Source: Chersky-840 sp035532735 (GTDB lineage: Bacteria > Actinomycetota > Acidimicrobiia > Acidimicrobiales > UBA8190). From it: a stretch of DNA of 64,000 nucleotides. The notes beneath the pieces are model-generated. The model had not been told where the DNA came from and did no database searches. It was given only the letters and a program-made list of their open reading frames with translations. Made by a program: the position numbers and the translations under genes. The DNA is taken from positions 51,497-115,496 of the forward strand of contig DATKQM010000055.1 of NCBI GenBank assembly GCA_035532735.1, read 5' to 3'. Shown here piece by piece: positions 46,138 through 53,914 of this stretch; the stretch's first letter is position 1; every line of letters starts with the position of its first letter.

Positions 46138-46471
46138 CGGTCGACTCCTCCCAGGTGGGTGGCGGGCAATGAACGAGACAGCGGGACGGTGGCGGGTGGA
46201 GTGTCCCCGGCAGACCGGGAACGGGTGGCTAGGGGGCTACACGAGACGGACGGGGCGGGCGCTGAACACCGTGGCGCTTGCGCCGGCGCCGCAGGCGTAG
46301 CGGCGCGCGTCAGCCAGCCGGATACGGCAAGGGTGGCGCGAAGAAAGGGGCACGGCAACCGCACAGCATACGCGCGCGCGCTGCAAATGGCAACCCCTTT
46401 GTTGCCGCCACCGACAGGCTACGGACGCACCGAGTTGTCGTCAAGCACTCCCGCCCCACCACGCTTCGGGG
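46138..46471 (-). other. rplL-rpoB intergenic region (334 bases)
   Basis: Gene-free stretch holding the rpoB promoter (46365-46393) and an approximately 220-base untranslated leader that is rich in C and G on the minus strand. No convincing open frame, terminator or known riboswitch was recognised in the leader. Confidence 0.7.
46365..46393 (-). promoter_or_regulatory. Predicted rpoBC promoter
   Basis: Minus-strand -35 TTGCCA (46393-46388), an exact 17-base spacer, and -10 TATGCT (46370-46365). The spacer contains a CG dinucleotide run at 46371-46380. The best-formed promoter in the window; it would transcribe rpoBC separately from rplJL. Confidence 0.72.
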
Positions 46472-46864
46472 CTACTTGACTTCGACTGTCGCCCCTGCCT
46501 CCTCGAGCTTGGCCTTGGCCTTGTCGGCGTCCTCCTTCGACACCCGCTCCAACACAGGCTTCGGGGCGGAGTCGACCAAATCCTTGGCCTCTTTCAGACC
46601 GAGGCTCGTCAGCGACCGGACCTCCTTGATGACCTGGATCTTCTTGTCGCCGGCCGCATTGAGGATCACGTCGAACTCGGTTTTCTCGTCATCCCCGCCC
46701 GAGGCGTCCCCGCCACCGGCAGCCGGGGCGGCGGCCACAGCAACAGGCGCGGCCGCGGTGACTCCGAACTTCTCCTCGAAGTCCTTGAGGAGCTCGGAGA
46801 GCTCGAGGACCGAGAGGTTGGCGATCCCCTCGAGAATGTCGTCTTTGCTGATCTTTGTAGCCAT
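46472..46864 (-). CDS. rplL: 50S ribosomal protein L7/L12
   Basis: 130 residues. The N-terminal dimerisation domain, an Ala/Gly-rich hinge, and a C-terminal factor-binding domain ([24 protein letters not shown]) are in order. Forms the stalk with L10 encoded 63 bases upstream. Confidence 0.98.
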   Translation of the reverse strand: MATKISKDDILEGIANLSVLELSELLKDFEEKFGVTAAAPVAVAAAPAAGGGDASGGDDEKTEFDVILNAAGDKKIQVIKEVRSLTSLGLKEAKDLVDSAPKPVLERVSKEDADKAKAKLEEAGATVEVK

Positions 46865-46927
46865 GGTGGCTCTAGCTCCTTTGAATTGCTCGTTGGTGGA
46901 GAGTTTCTTGGTGATGCGGACTCCGAC

Positions 46928-47689
46928 TCAGCCCTCGTCGGTTGCGTTCTCGGGGGTGACTTCGGCCTGGGCGGGGGCCTCGGCGGGGATCTCGGCTTCT
47001 GCGCTGACCTCGACTTCTGCGCTGACCTCGACTTCTGCTGCGGCCGGGGCCTCGGCTTCAGCGGTGGTGCTGGCCTCGACGGTCGGCTCAGTCTCGGGTG
47101 TCTCGATTTCTGGCACAGATTCGGCTGCCTCGGAAGAGGCGGCAGGCTCAGCAGCCTCGACCGGGGCGCCGCCTTGCTGGTCGAGCAGCGCCGAGAGGCC
47201 GTAGGCGAGGTTGCGGGGAAGGGCCTGGAGGAGGCCGGCGAACTGGCGCAGCGGCGCCGCGATCGCGCCGGCCAGCTGAGCCAGGAGCACGTCGCGCGAG
47301 GGCAGGTCGGCCAGGGCGCTGAGGTGCTGAGTCGACAGAAAGCCGTCACCGTGGAGGCCACCCTTGATGACCAGGTTCGGATAGGTCCGGGCGTAGTCGC
47401 GCAGGGCCTTGGCCGCCGCGCTCACCTCACCCGATACGAACGCGATGGCGGTGGGGCCTTCGAGAAGTGGTGACAGGGCCTCGTGGCGACCGCCGCTTAT
47501 TGCCAGCTTGACCAGGGTGTTCTTGTAGATCTTGTAGTCACCGCCGGCGGCCCGGAGCACGCCGCGCAACGCGGCCAACTCGGAGACGCTCAGGCCCCGG
47601 TATTCGGTGAGGATGGCGGCCTCGGCGGCGTCGAGTCGCTCGCGCACCTCGGTCACGACGGCCACCTTCTCTGGCCTGGGGTTCTCCAT
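46928..47689 (-). CDS. rplJ: 50S ribosomal protein L10 with an acidic C-terminal tail
   Basis: 253 residues against about 165-180. The core, 1 to about 172, includes AILTEYRGLSVSELAALR and YKIYKNTLVKLA and the L12-binding helix. Residues 173-253 are Glu/Ala/Val/Pro-rich with near repeats (AEVEVSAEVEVSAEAE). A further acidic segment beyond the L12-binding helices is unusual. Start ATG 47689. Confidence 0.94.
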   Translation of the reverse strand: MENPRPEKVAVVTEVRERLDAAEAAILTEYRGLSVSELAALRGVLRAAGGDYKIYKNTLVKLAISGGRHEALSPLLEGPTAIAFVSGEVSAAAKALRDYARTYPNLVIKGGLHGDGFLSTQHLSALADLPSRDVLLAQLAGAIAAPLRQFAGLLQALPRNLAYGLSALLDQQGGAPVEAAEPAASSEAAESVPEIETPETEPTVEASTTAEAEAPAAAEVEVSAEVEVSAEAEIPAEAPAQAEVTPENATDEG

Positions 47690-47934
47690 CAATCGACTCC
47701 CGTGCTCGGAACGGTGCGGCACCGCTCATCTCATGCCGTCACCGCATCCACCGAGCAGGGCCGAAGCGCCCTCCCGAGTGTCACGATCGTCACCTTGTCA
47801 GGCGGGCTCAAGAGCCCCTTCGACGCCCAAGGGCGCGACCGGAGGTCTATGGCGACGGCGAAAACTCGATCTGTCGTGCGCGACCTCCAAGGAGGTCGCC
47901 GGGAAAATCTACTACCTCTCCGATAGGTGCTTTT
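47690..47934 (-). promoter_or_regulatory. Candidate L10-type leader upstream of rplJL
   Basis: 245 bases between rplA and rplJ. GCGACCTCC at 47880-47888 pairs perfectly with GGAGGTCGC at 47891-47899, and a small hairpin (ACCT/AGGT) lies next to it toward rplA. Position and structure fit the known autoregulation of rplJL by L10-L12 binding to its leader, but the kink-turn could not be confirmed by eye. The strong hairpin might instead end rplKA transcription. Confidence 0.4.
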
Positions 47935-48654
47935 CTAGGCCGACTCGGCGAGGTCCTCGTCGAGCTCCCGGGCCCGGGCCGGGTCCAGGTGAACCCCGGG
48001 GCCCATCGTCGATGACAGGGTCACCCCCCGGAGGTACCGGCCCTTGGACGCGGCGGGCTTCACCCGCATCAGCTCCTCGATCACGGCATGGACGTTCTGA
48101 AGGAGCTGCTCCTTGGTGAATGACTTCTTGCCCACCCGGACGTGGACGTTGCCCACCTTGTCGGTGCGGTACTCGACCCGCCCACCTTTGAATTCCGCCA
48201 CGGCCTTGCCGACGTCGGTGGTGACCGTGCCGGTCTTGGGGTTGGGCATGAGCCCACGCGGTCCGAGGACCCGTCCCAGCTTGCCGACCTGGCCCATCAT
48301 GTCCGGGGTGGCGATGGCCACGTCGAACTCGAGGAAGCCCCCTTCGACCTTGGCCACGAGATCGTCGGCGCCGACCTCATCGGCACCCGCGGCGCGAGCC
48401 TCAGTGGCTGCGTCACCCTGGGCAAACGCCACCACGCGGGCCGTCCGGCCCGTACCGGCGGGCAGGCTGAGGGTGCCCCTGACGATCTGGTCGGCCTTGC
48501 GGGGGTCCACCCCGAGACGGACGGCGAGCTCGACGGTCTCGTCGAACTTCGCCGCTGCGAGCTCCCTCACCAGATCCACCGCCTCGGCGGGCGAGTACAG
48601 GTGTTGCCGGTCGAAATGCTCGAGCGCGGCCCGGTACTTCTTGCCTTTTTGCAC
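47935..48654 (-). CDS. rplA: 50S ribosomal protein L1
   Basis: 239 residues. [40 protein letters not shown] and [10 protein letters not shown] are canonical. L1 forms the E-site stalk. 42 bases from rplK. Confidence 0.97.
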   Translation of the reverse strand: MQKGKKYRAALEHFDRQHLYSPAEAVDLVRELAAAKFDETVELAVRLGVDPRKADQIVRGTLSLPAGTGRTARVVAFAQGDAATEARAAGADEVGADDLVAKVEGGFLEFDVAIATPDMMGQVGKLGRVLGPRGLMPNPKTGTVTTDVGKAVAEFKGGRVEYRTDKVGNVHVRVGKKSFTKEQLLQNVHAVIEELMRVKPAASKGRYLRGVTLSSTMGPGVHLDPARARELDEDLAESA

Positions 48655-48696
48655 GTCGGGCTCCTCTTCTTCGTCTTTTGCGCGTCGCGGGGGCGA

Positions 48697-49128
48697 TCAG
48701 CCCTGGACGGCGATCCCCATCGAGCGCGCCGTGCCCGCCACCTGACGCTTGGCGGCGTCGAGGTCGTCGGTGTTGAGGTCGGGAAGCTTCACCGTGGCGA
48801 TCTGGGCGATCTGGGCGTCGGTGATCGACCCTGCTTGTTCGCGGCCTGCGGCCGTGGCTCCCTTTTCGATGCCGACCGCCTCTCTGATGAGGGCGGGGGT
48901 CGGCGGAGTCTTGAGCACGAAGGAGAACGACCGGTCTTCGAAGATCGTGATCTCGACCGGCACGATCGTGCCCCGCTGGTTCTCCGTCGCGGCGTTGTAC
49001 TGCTTGCAGAACTCCATGGTCTGCACGCCGTGGGGCCCGAGGGCGGTGCCGACCGGGGGCGCGGGTGTGGCGCTCCCGGCGGGGAGCTGGATCTTCACGA
49101 CTGCGAGGACCTTCTTCTTGGGGGGCAT
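48697..49128 (-). CDS. rplK: 50S ribosomal protein L11
   Basis: 143 residues. GTPase-centre protein and the thiostrepton-site partner. The N-terminal [27 protein letters not shown] and C-terminal TARSMGIAV are canonical. Confidence 0.97.
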   Translation of the reverse strand: MPPKKKVLAVVKIQLPAGSATPAPPVGTALGPHGVQTMEFCKQYNAATENQRGTIVPVEITIFEDRSFSFVLKTPPTPALIREAVGIEKGATAAGREQAGSITDAQIAQIATVKLPDLNTDDLDAAKRQVAGTARSMGIAVQG

Positions 49129-49147
49129 GGCGGGGAGCCTCCTGGAG

Positions 49148-49954
49148 CTAGAGCTTGGCGACCTGGCTGAATTCGAGCTCGACCGGCGTCTCGCGGCCGA
49201 AGATGTTGACCAGCACCTTCAGCTTCAGCTGGTCCTCGTTGATCTCGTCGATCTGCCCGGAGAAATCAGCGAAGGGGCCTTCTTTGACCCGCACCGTCTC
49301 GCCGACCTCGTACTCGAGGCGGGGCCGGGTCTTCTTCATGGGCTCGGGACCGCCCTCCACTTTGACCTGGAGGATGCTCTCCACCTCGCGCCGGGACAAC
49401 GGCGTGGGCTTGGTGCCGGGACCGACGAAACCGGTGACCCCGGGGGTGTTTCGGATCACCGACCACGAATCGTCGTCGAGGTCGCAGCGGGTGAGGAGAT
49501 ATCCGGGGAAGACCTTCTTCTGGACGACGACCTTCTTGCCGTTCTTGAACTCGACGACGTCCTCCATGGGGATGACGACCTCGAAGATCCGGTCCTCCAT
49601 GTTCATCGAGACGATCCGGCTCTCGAGGTTGGACTTCACCTTGTTCTCGTAGCCGGCGTAGGTGTGCACCACGAACCACCGTCCGGGCCGGTCATAGGGG
49701 CTCTCGACGATGACGGGGAGCTCGTCCTCGTCGTCGTTGTCCCATCCCGGCCCCTCGACGTGACCATTCTCCGCCCCGACTTCGGCAGGCTCGTCATCGA
49801 ACGCCGCGGCGACCGGTTCGGGATCGGAGCCGACGTCGAGGGGCTCGGCCACGTCGATGTCCGCCGACGCCAGGTCGGCTCCGAGGGACGCGGCCACAGC
49901 GGGCGCCACGGAGGTCGCCAGGTCCTCCCCCGGCTCGAGATCGGGATCGCTCAT
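49148..49954 (-). CDS. nusG: Transcription termination/antitermination factor NusG
   Basis: 268 residues. The NGN domain begins near residue 92 ([20 protein letters not shown]) and the KOW domain is C-terminal ([19 protein letters not shown]). The first 90 residues are a low-complexity, strongly acidic extension. N-terminal extensions are known in other actinobacterial NusGs, but this is a long one. The ATG overlaps the secE stop by four bases. Confidence 0.96.
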   Translation of the reverse strand: MSDPDLEPGEDLATSVAPAVAASLGADLASADIDVAEPLDVGSDPEPVAAAFDDEPAEVGAENGHVEGPGWDNDDEDELPVIVESPYDRPGRWFVVHTYAGYENKVKSNLESRIVSMNMEDRIFEVVIPMEDVVEFKNGKKVVVQKKVFPGYLLTRCDLDDDSWSVIRNTPGVTGFVGPGTKPTPLSRREVESILQVKVEGGPEPMKKTRPRLEYEVGETVRVKEGPFADFSGQIDEINEDQLKLKVLVNIFGRETPVELEFSQVAKL

Positions 49955-50259
49955 GACTTGAACAGGAAAATGACGGCGTGCGAGAAGGCGTAGTTGAGCA
50001 AGAAGATCAGGCTGACCAAGAGCACGAGGGTGAGAAAGACGATGGTGGCGGAGTTCGCCACCTCTTTACGCGTGGGCCATGCCACCTGGCGGAGCTCTGA
50101 GCGGACGTCGCGGAAGAACTCGGCGATCCGGCCGAAGACCGACTTCTCGTCCTGGACCACGGGACGAGACCGCGGCGGCGGGGTCCGTCTGGTCGCGGGA
50201 GAGCCGTCAGCCTCGATCTGACCTTGGCGCTGCATCATGCGCTTCATCTCACGGTTCAC
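49951..50259 (-). CDS. secE: Protein translocase subunit SecE
   Basis: About 102 residues. A single C-terminal membrane helix ([20 protein letters not shown]) follows the conserved amphipathic [20 protein letters not shown]. The start is uncertain: GTG 50259 is used here because upstream lies tRNA-Trp; ATG 50247 or the ATG pair at 50238/50235 are alternatives, and none has a clear ribosome binding site. Confidence 0.92.
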   Translation of the reverse strand: MNREMKRMMQRQGQIEADGSPATRRTPPPRSRPVVQDEKSVFGRIAEFFRDVRSELRQVAWPTRKEVANSATIVFLTLVLLVSLIFLLNYAFSHAVIFLFKS

Positions 50260-50286
50260 GGCTTCGCACGCCTTTCGACGGCCAGA

Positions 50287-50362
50287 TGGCAGGGCAGGAG
50301 GGACTCGAACCCCCAACCGCCGGTTTTGGAGACCGGTGCTCTACCAATTGAGCTACTGCCCT
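50287..50362 (-). tRNA. trpT: tRNA-Trp (CCA anticodon)
   Basis: 76 bases with a 7-bp acceptor (AGGGCAG/CTGCCCT), D-arm TAGCTCAATTGGTAGA, anticodon CCA in a CTCCAAA loop, T-arm GGTTCGAGTC, discriminator G, and an encoded CCA end. It lies 27 bases upstream of secE, the conserved trpT-secE-nusG order. Confidence 0.97.
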
Positions 50363-50599
50363 AGGCTGGGCTTTCTTACTGTTCTGTTGCCTCGTTCGTG
50401 CACATCGGTGCTGATCGGTCCAAAACGGGGTGTGGGACATCCAACGGCAGGAAAGGTTACCCGATGGCCACGCGGCGCAGCACCTGCGCCCGCGGGCACC
50501 CTCTGCACCCTCTCGAGGTCTGGCGGGCACAGAGACCATGCCTGCGGGTGGTCGTGCGCCCACCGAGGTCGGTCCACCGGCAGCCCCGACGACCTCTTC

Positions 50600-52600
50600 C
50601 TAGCCCCTCACGTTCGACAACCAGAAGCTGCTGGAGCCGGCGACGCCGCTCGCGGTGGCCACCGCATCGTAGGAGTTCACCTTGGCGTTGGCCGAGAGTG
50701 CCGGCGAGGTGGCTATCCCTTGAGCATTCGTTATCGAAGTGTTCGGTCCCCACAGCACCGCCGAGGCCCCCTTGGTGGGAACCGCGAACGTCACGGCGAC
50801 TCCGGGTACACCGGCTCCGGCCCTGTCGGTGACCTTGACCGACAGCGGGTACCTGAACCAACTGTTGACCACGGCGGTCTGCCAGTACCCCCACACGAGG
50901 CTGATCGTCGTCGGGATGTCGGGGCTCGTGGTGACACCGAACGAGGGTGCCGATGCCCCATCGCCGGAGTACGAGGCGAGGACCACTCGTGTCGGAGGTA
51001 TGGGGCCGGTGCAGGTGGCCGTGCCGTTGACGATGGTGGCCGTGCACAGTGCGCTGAGGCCCGCCGAAAAGATGACGGTGCCAGTCGGCTGCGCCGACCC
51101 GACGACGGTGGCGGCGTAGGAGATCGCCTGGTTCGACATCGCCGTCACGCTCGCCGTCGTCGTGCTCGCGGCCAGCGAGGGGTCGGTCTCGATGACCCCC
51201 TCACGGCCCCCCGATCCGAGGTAGGTCCCGACGGCGAGACAAACCCCGGCGGCGGGGCATGCGATCGGCGCGAACAAGGGATCCGGGCTGGATGCGGCGT
51301 CCCCCGGCAGCGGAGTTGGACTGACGACCCAACTGCCCGCAGAGAGATTCCAGAACAACCCGGTCTGGGACCCGGTGACGTTGGATTGACCGTCGGCCAC
51401 GCACGTCCCTGCAGCGGGGCACACCACGTCGTCGATCTCGATGTTGGCTCCGGCGGGCGTTCCCGGAGGAGTGGCCGCCACCGACGGGGTCCAGGTTCCC
51501 GACGCCAGGCTCTCGAAGAGACCCTGCTCGACTCCCGACTCGACGACGAGGCCGGTCGCCACACAGGAGCTCGCATCAGTGCACGCCACGGAGGTGAGCT
51601 GCACGTCCGTCGAGGGCTGGCCACCGGGCAGCGGAACGGCTGCGGCGGTCCACGCTCCGGCCGCCAACGTGTCGAGGAGACCTTCGTAATTCCCGTCGAA
51701 GGTGGTTCCCGCGATCACGCAGGAGGACACGGTCGCGCACGACACCGACAGATCGTTGTTGACGATCGATGCCATGGGGGAGGTGCCCGAGGGGACGGGC
51801 AGGGTTGTCCCGGTCCACGTTCCCGACGACAAGGTCTCGATGAGACCCAGGTGGTCGGCGCCGACGAGGTAGGTACCCGTCGCCACACATGAACCGGCCG
51901 CCGGGCAGGCCAGCCCGAGGAACTGCGATCCCGACGCCGAGGCGGGAAGGGGTGCCGCCACGGCACTCCAGTTCCCCCCGACATCGGTGGCGACCAGCGC
52001 CTGCTCCCCGCCCGAGTTCGGGCTGTAGAGGCCCACCGCCGTGCACCACGTGCTGGTGGGACACGACACCGCCGACAGCTGGGCGTAGGCGACGGACCCG
52101 CTCGCATCGGCGTCACCGGGAAGGGCGATTTCAGTGGGGGACCAGACGCCATCGGACAATTGCTCGATCAGGCCTTGGGTCGCGCCCGACGTGTCGAGGT
52201 ACCGACCGACCGCCACGCAGGTTCCGACCGAACTACACGTCACCGCCTGGAGCAATGCCTGCGGATCATCCAGTGCCGCGTCGGAGGGCAGCAGCGCCTT
52301 CGCCGAGGTCCAAGTACTGCCGGATTCGGAGACGATGAGACCGGCGGCGTAGTAGTTGCTCCCGTTCACCGCCAGGTAGTCGCCGACCGCAACGCACCAG
52401 CCGTCAGCTGGGCACGACGTCGAGGCCAACGTGAGGCCCTGTCCCGCGACGGCATCCGCCGGCAGCGGGGGTGTGACCGCACTCCACGAGATCGACGCGC
52501 CGGCGGGTCCCGGTCCCGCCGCCACGAGGAGGGCGCTCACGGCCACGAGGGCGGCCAACGCGGCCACGATGGTAGGACGTCGCGTCGCGGCGTTGATCAT
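50600..52600 (-). CDS. Secreted protein with eight Cys-paired repeats and Ig-like domains
   Basis: 666 residues, not recognised by name. Residues 8-36 form a Sec-type signal peptide (RRPTIVAALAALVAVSALLV, then an AGA-like cleavage site). Residues about 55-475 hold eight repeats of 52-59 residues. Each has a C-x5-C pair followed by VAVGxY-like, GLIExLSxGxW and PLPGDA-like segments; Cys pairs lie at 63/69, 122/128, 180/186, 232/238, 288/294, 340/346, 394/400 and 448/454. This suggests a disulphide-stapled beta-propeller, which is inference. Residues 478-560 resemble a bacterial Ig-like domain (PTGTVIF, ASYSGDG), and 561-666 a second, invasin-like Ig domain. No sorting signal or C-terminal anchor is seen. 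Confidence 0.85.
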   Translation of the reverse strand: MINAATRRPTIVAALAALVAVSALLVAAGPGPAGASISWSAVTPPLPADAVAGQGLTLASTSCPADGWCVAVGDYLAVNGSNYYAAGLIVSESGSTWTSAKALLPSDAALDDPQALLQAVTCSSVGTCVAVGRYLDTSGATQGLIEQLSDGVWSPTEIALPGDADASGSVAYAQLSAVSCPTSTWCTAVGLYSPNSGGEQALVATDVGGNWSAVAAPLPASASGSQFLGLACPAAGSCVATGTYLVGADHLGLIETLSSGTWTGTTLPVPSGTSPMASIVNNDLSVSCATVSSCVIAGTTFDGNYEGLLDTLAAGAWTAAAVPLPGGQPSTDVQLTSVACTDASSCVATGLVVESGVEQGLFESLASGTWTPSVAATPPGTPAGANIEIDDVVCPAAGTCVADGQSNVTGSQTGLFWNLSAGSWVVSPTPLPGDAASSPDPLFAPIACPAAGVCLAVGTYLGSGGREGVIETDPSLAASTTTASVTAMSNQAISYAATVVGSAQPTGTVIFSAGLSALCTATIVNGTATCTGPIPPTRVVLASYSGDGASAPSFGVTTSPDIPTTISLVWGYWQTAVVNSWFRYPLSVKVTDRAGAGVPGVAVTFAVPTKGASAVLWGPNTSITNAQGIATSPALSANAKVNSYDAVATASGVAGSSSFWLSNVRG

Positions 52601-52707
52601 GTTGGCCCCCAGGAAGACTCGGCAGGATTGCGACGGCCGATCGGTCGGGCAACCCGCTTCTCTCTGTATCTCAGCGCCAAGTTGGTCACTTTCAGACCCC
52701 CTGGCGC

Positions 52708-52725
52708 ATCGTCATGATTGACGAT
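52708..52725. repeat. 18-base inverted repeat upstream of the secreted repeat protein
   Basis: ATCGTCA at 52708-52714 and its exact complement TGACGAT at 52719-52725, separated by TGAT. It lies 108 bases upstream of the 52600 start codon. The size and symmetry fit a dimeric regulator site, but no regulator gene is adjacent. Confidence 0.45.
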
Positions 52726-52818
52726 TCACTAGCCGTGGTCAGTCGAGGGGTCGAAATCCGCCGTGGACTGGCCACAGGAGGGCCCGAAGGGACCTAGCGG
52801 TGACATTCGGCCCTGACA

Positions 52819-52832
52819 CCGGTGTGCACCGG
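52819..52832. repeat. 14-base GC palindrome
   Basis: CCGGTG-TG-CACCGG, an exact inverted repeat in the rpmG to repeat-protein gap. It could be an operator or a short hairpin; chance is possible in GC-rich sequence. Confidence 0.25.
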
Positions 52833-52895
52833 GGTGGCCTGACCTTCTGACCAGGAACAGGGAGCCAAATCAGACGGCTTGGGACCCGTGGTCTC

Positions 52896-52922
52896 CCCGA
52901 GGACGCGCCCGTCGGCGTCGGG
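52896..52922 (-). terminator. Possible terminator after rpmG
   Basis: Imperfect hairpin abutting the rpmG stop: CCC/GGG plus GACGC/GCGTC with a 3-base bulge and an 8-base loop. There is no T run. Confidence 0.4.
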
Positions 52923-53087
52923 TCAGCGGGTCTCTTTGTGCAGCGTGTGCTGGCGGTCCCAGCGACAGAACTTGGTGAGCTCGATCCGCTCCCGGTCGTT
53001 CTGCTTGTTCTTCATGGTGATGTAATTGCGTCGCTTGCAGACCTCACAGGCCAGAGTGACCTGCACCCTCTTCTCGTTCTTCGCCAT
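52923..53087 (-). CDS. rpmG: 50S ribosomal protein L33, three-cysteine variant
   Basis: 54 residues read from ATG 53087: [20 protein letters not shown] and onward to HKETR. The zinc-type protein normally has two CxxC pairs. Here C14 and C17 are present, but the second pair is C41 with Asp at 44 (CRWDRQHT), with H47 nearby, so the site is hybrid. It follows tRNA-Met by 54 bases, giving the actinobacterial tRNA-Thr, tRNA-Met, rpmG run. Confidence 0.95.
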   Translation of the reverse strand: MAKNEKRVQVTLACEVCKRRNYITMKNKQNDRERIELTKFCRWDRQHTLHKETR

Positions 53088-53141
53088 GACTGTGCTCCTT
53101 CTCGAGCCCTCCGCTCGGGGCGGGGGCCGTTTCCCTCAGGC

Positions 53142-53218
53142 TGGTAGCGGCGGCGGGACTCGAACCCGCGACAACACGATTATGAGCCGTGTGCTCTGAC
53201 CAACTGAGCTACGCCGCC
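53142..53218 (-). tRNA. tRNA-Met (CAT anticodon)
   Basis: 77 bases. Acceptor GGCGGCG pairs with CGCCGCT (one G-U at the first pair), the anticodon CAT lies in a CTCATAA loop, the T-arm is GCGGGTTCGAGTCCCGC, and the discriminator is A with an encoded CCA. Called elongator Met from the paired first base; a tRNA-Ile with lysidine-modified CAT is the main alternative. Seven bases from tRNA-Thr. Confidence 0.9.
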
Positions 53219-53225
53219 AGGGGCG

Positions 53226-53298
53226 AGCCCCCTGTCGGAATCGAACCGACGACACCAGCCTTACCATGGCTGTGCTCTGCCGACTGAGCTAAGGGGGC
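53226..53298 (-). tRNA. tRNA-Thr (GGT anticodon)
   Basis: 73 bases. Acceptor GCCCCCT/AGGGGGC, a CAGCC/GGCTG anticodon stem around ATGGTAA with anticodon GGT, T-arm GTCGGTTCGATTCCGAC. No CCA is encoded; the 3' flank reads CGCC. First gene of the tRNA-Thr, tRNA-Met, rpmG unit. Confidence 0.94.
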
Positions 53299-53323
53299 GG
53301 ACACGGCTACTCCGCGCCGGACG

Positions 53324-53329
53324 AGCATA
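53324..53329 (-). promoter_or_regulatory. -10 box of the tRNA-Thr/tRNA-Met/rpmG unit
   Basis: TATGCT on the minus strand 25 bases upstream of the tRNA-Thr 5' end, the same hexamer as the rpoB -10. The best -35 at 18 bases is TTCGGA, weak. Confidence 0.45.
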
Positions 53330-53402
53330 GTCGCCACGTGCTCGTTCTCCGAAGGGCGCCGGCGGCCCGAGGACCTCCGGCGGGGGTCGAACTCGGCGCC
53401 GC

Positions 53403-53408
53403 TACGAT
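53403..53408 (+). promoter_or_regulatory. Leaderless -10 box of the acetyltransferase gene
   Basis: TACGAT ending 6 bases before the ATG at 53415, so transcription would start at or next to the initiation codon. No Shine-Dalgarno sequence and no clear -35 are present. Confidence 0.5.
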
Positions 53409-53414
53409 CGTCCG

Positions 53415-53900
53415 ATGGAGGTCCGGCTGGCACGCCAGGAGGACACCGAGGCGATCCGGACCATCTACAACGTGGAGGTCCTGGGCTCCACCGTGACTTT
53501 CGACCTCAAACCCCGCAGTACCGAGGATCAGCGCGCCTGGGTCGCCCGTCATCAAGGTGCCCACCCTGCCGTGGTCGCCGTCGAGGGGTCTCTCGTCGTC
53601 GGCTTCGGATCGTTGTCGCCGTTTCGCGACCGGGCCGCCTACGCCACCACTGTGGAGGATTCGCTTTACGTGGACCGCGCCTGGCGCGGCCGGGGCGTGG
53701 GTCGGCTCCTGCTCGACGAGCTCGTGGCACTGGCGCTGTCGCGGGGATTCCACAGCGTGATCGCCCGGGTCTCGGGGGACAACGAGCCCTCCATCGCTCT
53801 CCATCAGGCCTGCGGCTTCGCCATGGTGGGCGTCGAACGCGAGGTGGGACGCAAGTTCGGCCACTGGATCGACGTCGCCGTCCTCCAGCGGATGCTCTGA
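53415..53900 (+). CDS. Phosphinothricin acetyltransferase-like GNAT
   Basis: 161 residues. Likely N-acetyltransferase of the Pat/Bar/YwnH type, which acts on amino-acid analogues such as phosphinothricin or methionine sulfoximine; the natural substrate is unknown. The acetyl-CoA motif is RGRGVGRLLL at 91-100, preceded by VEDSLYVD, and NEPSIALHQACGF near the C-terminus is typical. The start fits a leaderless transcript. It diverges from the tRNA-Thr unit and converges with the mannosyltransferase gene. Confidence 0.85.
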   Translation: MEVRLARQEDTEAIRTIYNVEVLGSTVTFDLKPRSTEDQRAWVARHQGAHPAVVAVEGSLVVGFGSLSPFRDRAAYATTVEDSLYVDRAWRGRGVGRLLLDELVALALSRGFHSVIARVSGDNEPSIALHQACGFAMVGVEREVGRKFGHWIDVAVLQRML

Positions 53901-53914
53901 GGACCGATAGGGAA

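Larger units (their letters stand above)
52601..52922. other. Intergenic region between the repeat protein and rpmG (322 bases)
   Basis: Gene-free. On the minus strand it should hold, in order, the rpmG terminator (near 52896-52922) and the promoter of the secreted repeat protein. Two inverted repeats (52708-52725 and 52819-52832) are listed separately. A clear -35/-10 pair for the secreted protein was not found. Confidence 0.6.

Noticed and set aside
46371..46380. The (CG)5 run as a Z-DNA or methylation switch
   Set aside because: Ten bases is too short to claim a structural role; recorded only as part of the promoter spacer.
50363..50599. A small gene between tRNA-Trp and the secreted repeat protein
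   Set aside because: Open frames there lack a start signal and any conserved sequence; the interval more likely holds the tRNA-Trp/secE promoter, though none was clear.
53142..53218. Reading the CAT-anticodon tRNA as tRNA-Ile2 or initiator Met
   Set aside because: The first acceptor position is a G-U pair rather than the unpaired base of an initiator, and the context (tRNA-Thr, rpmG) favours elongator Met. Ile2 cannot be fully excluded by eye.
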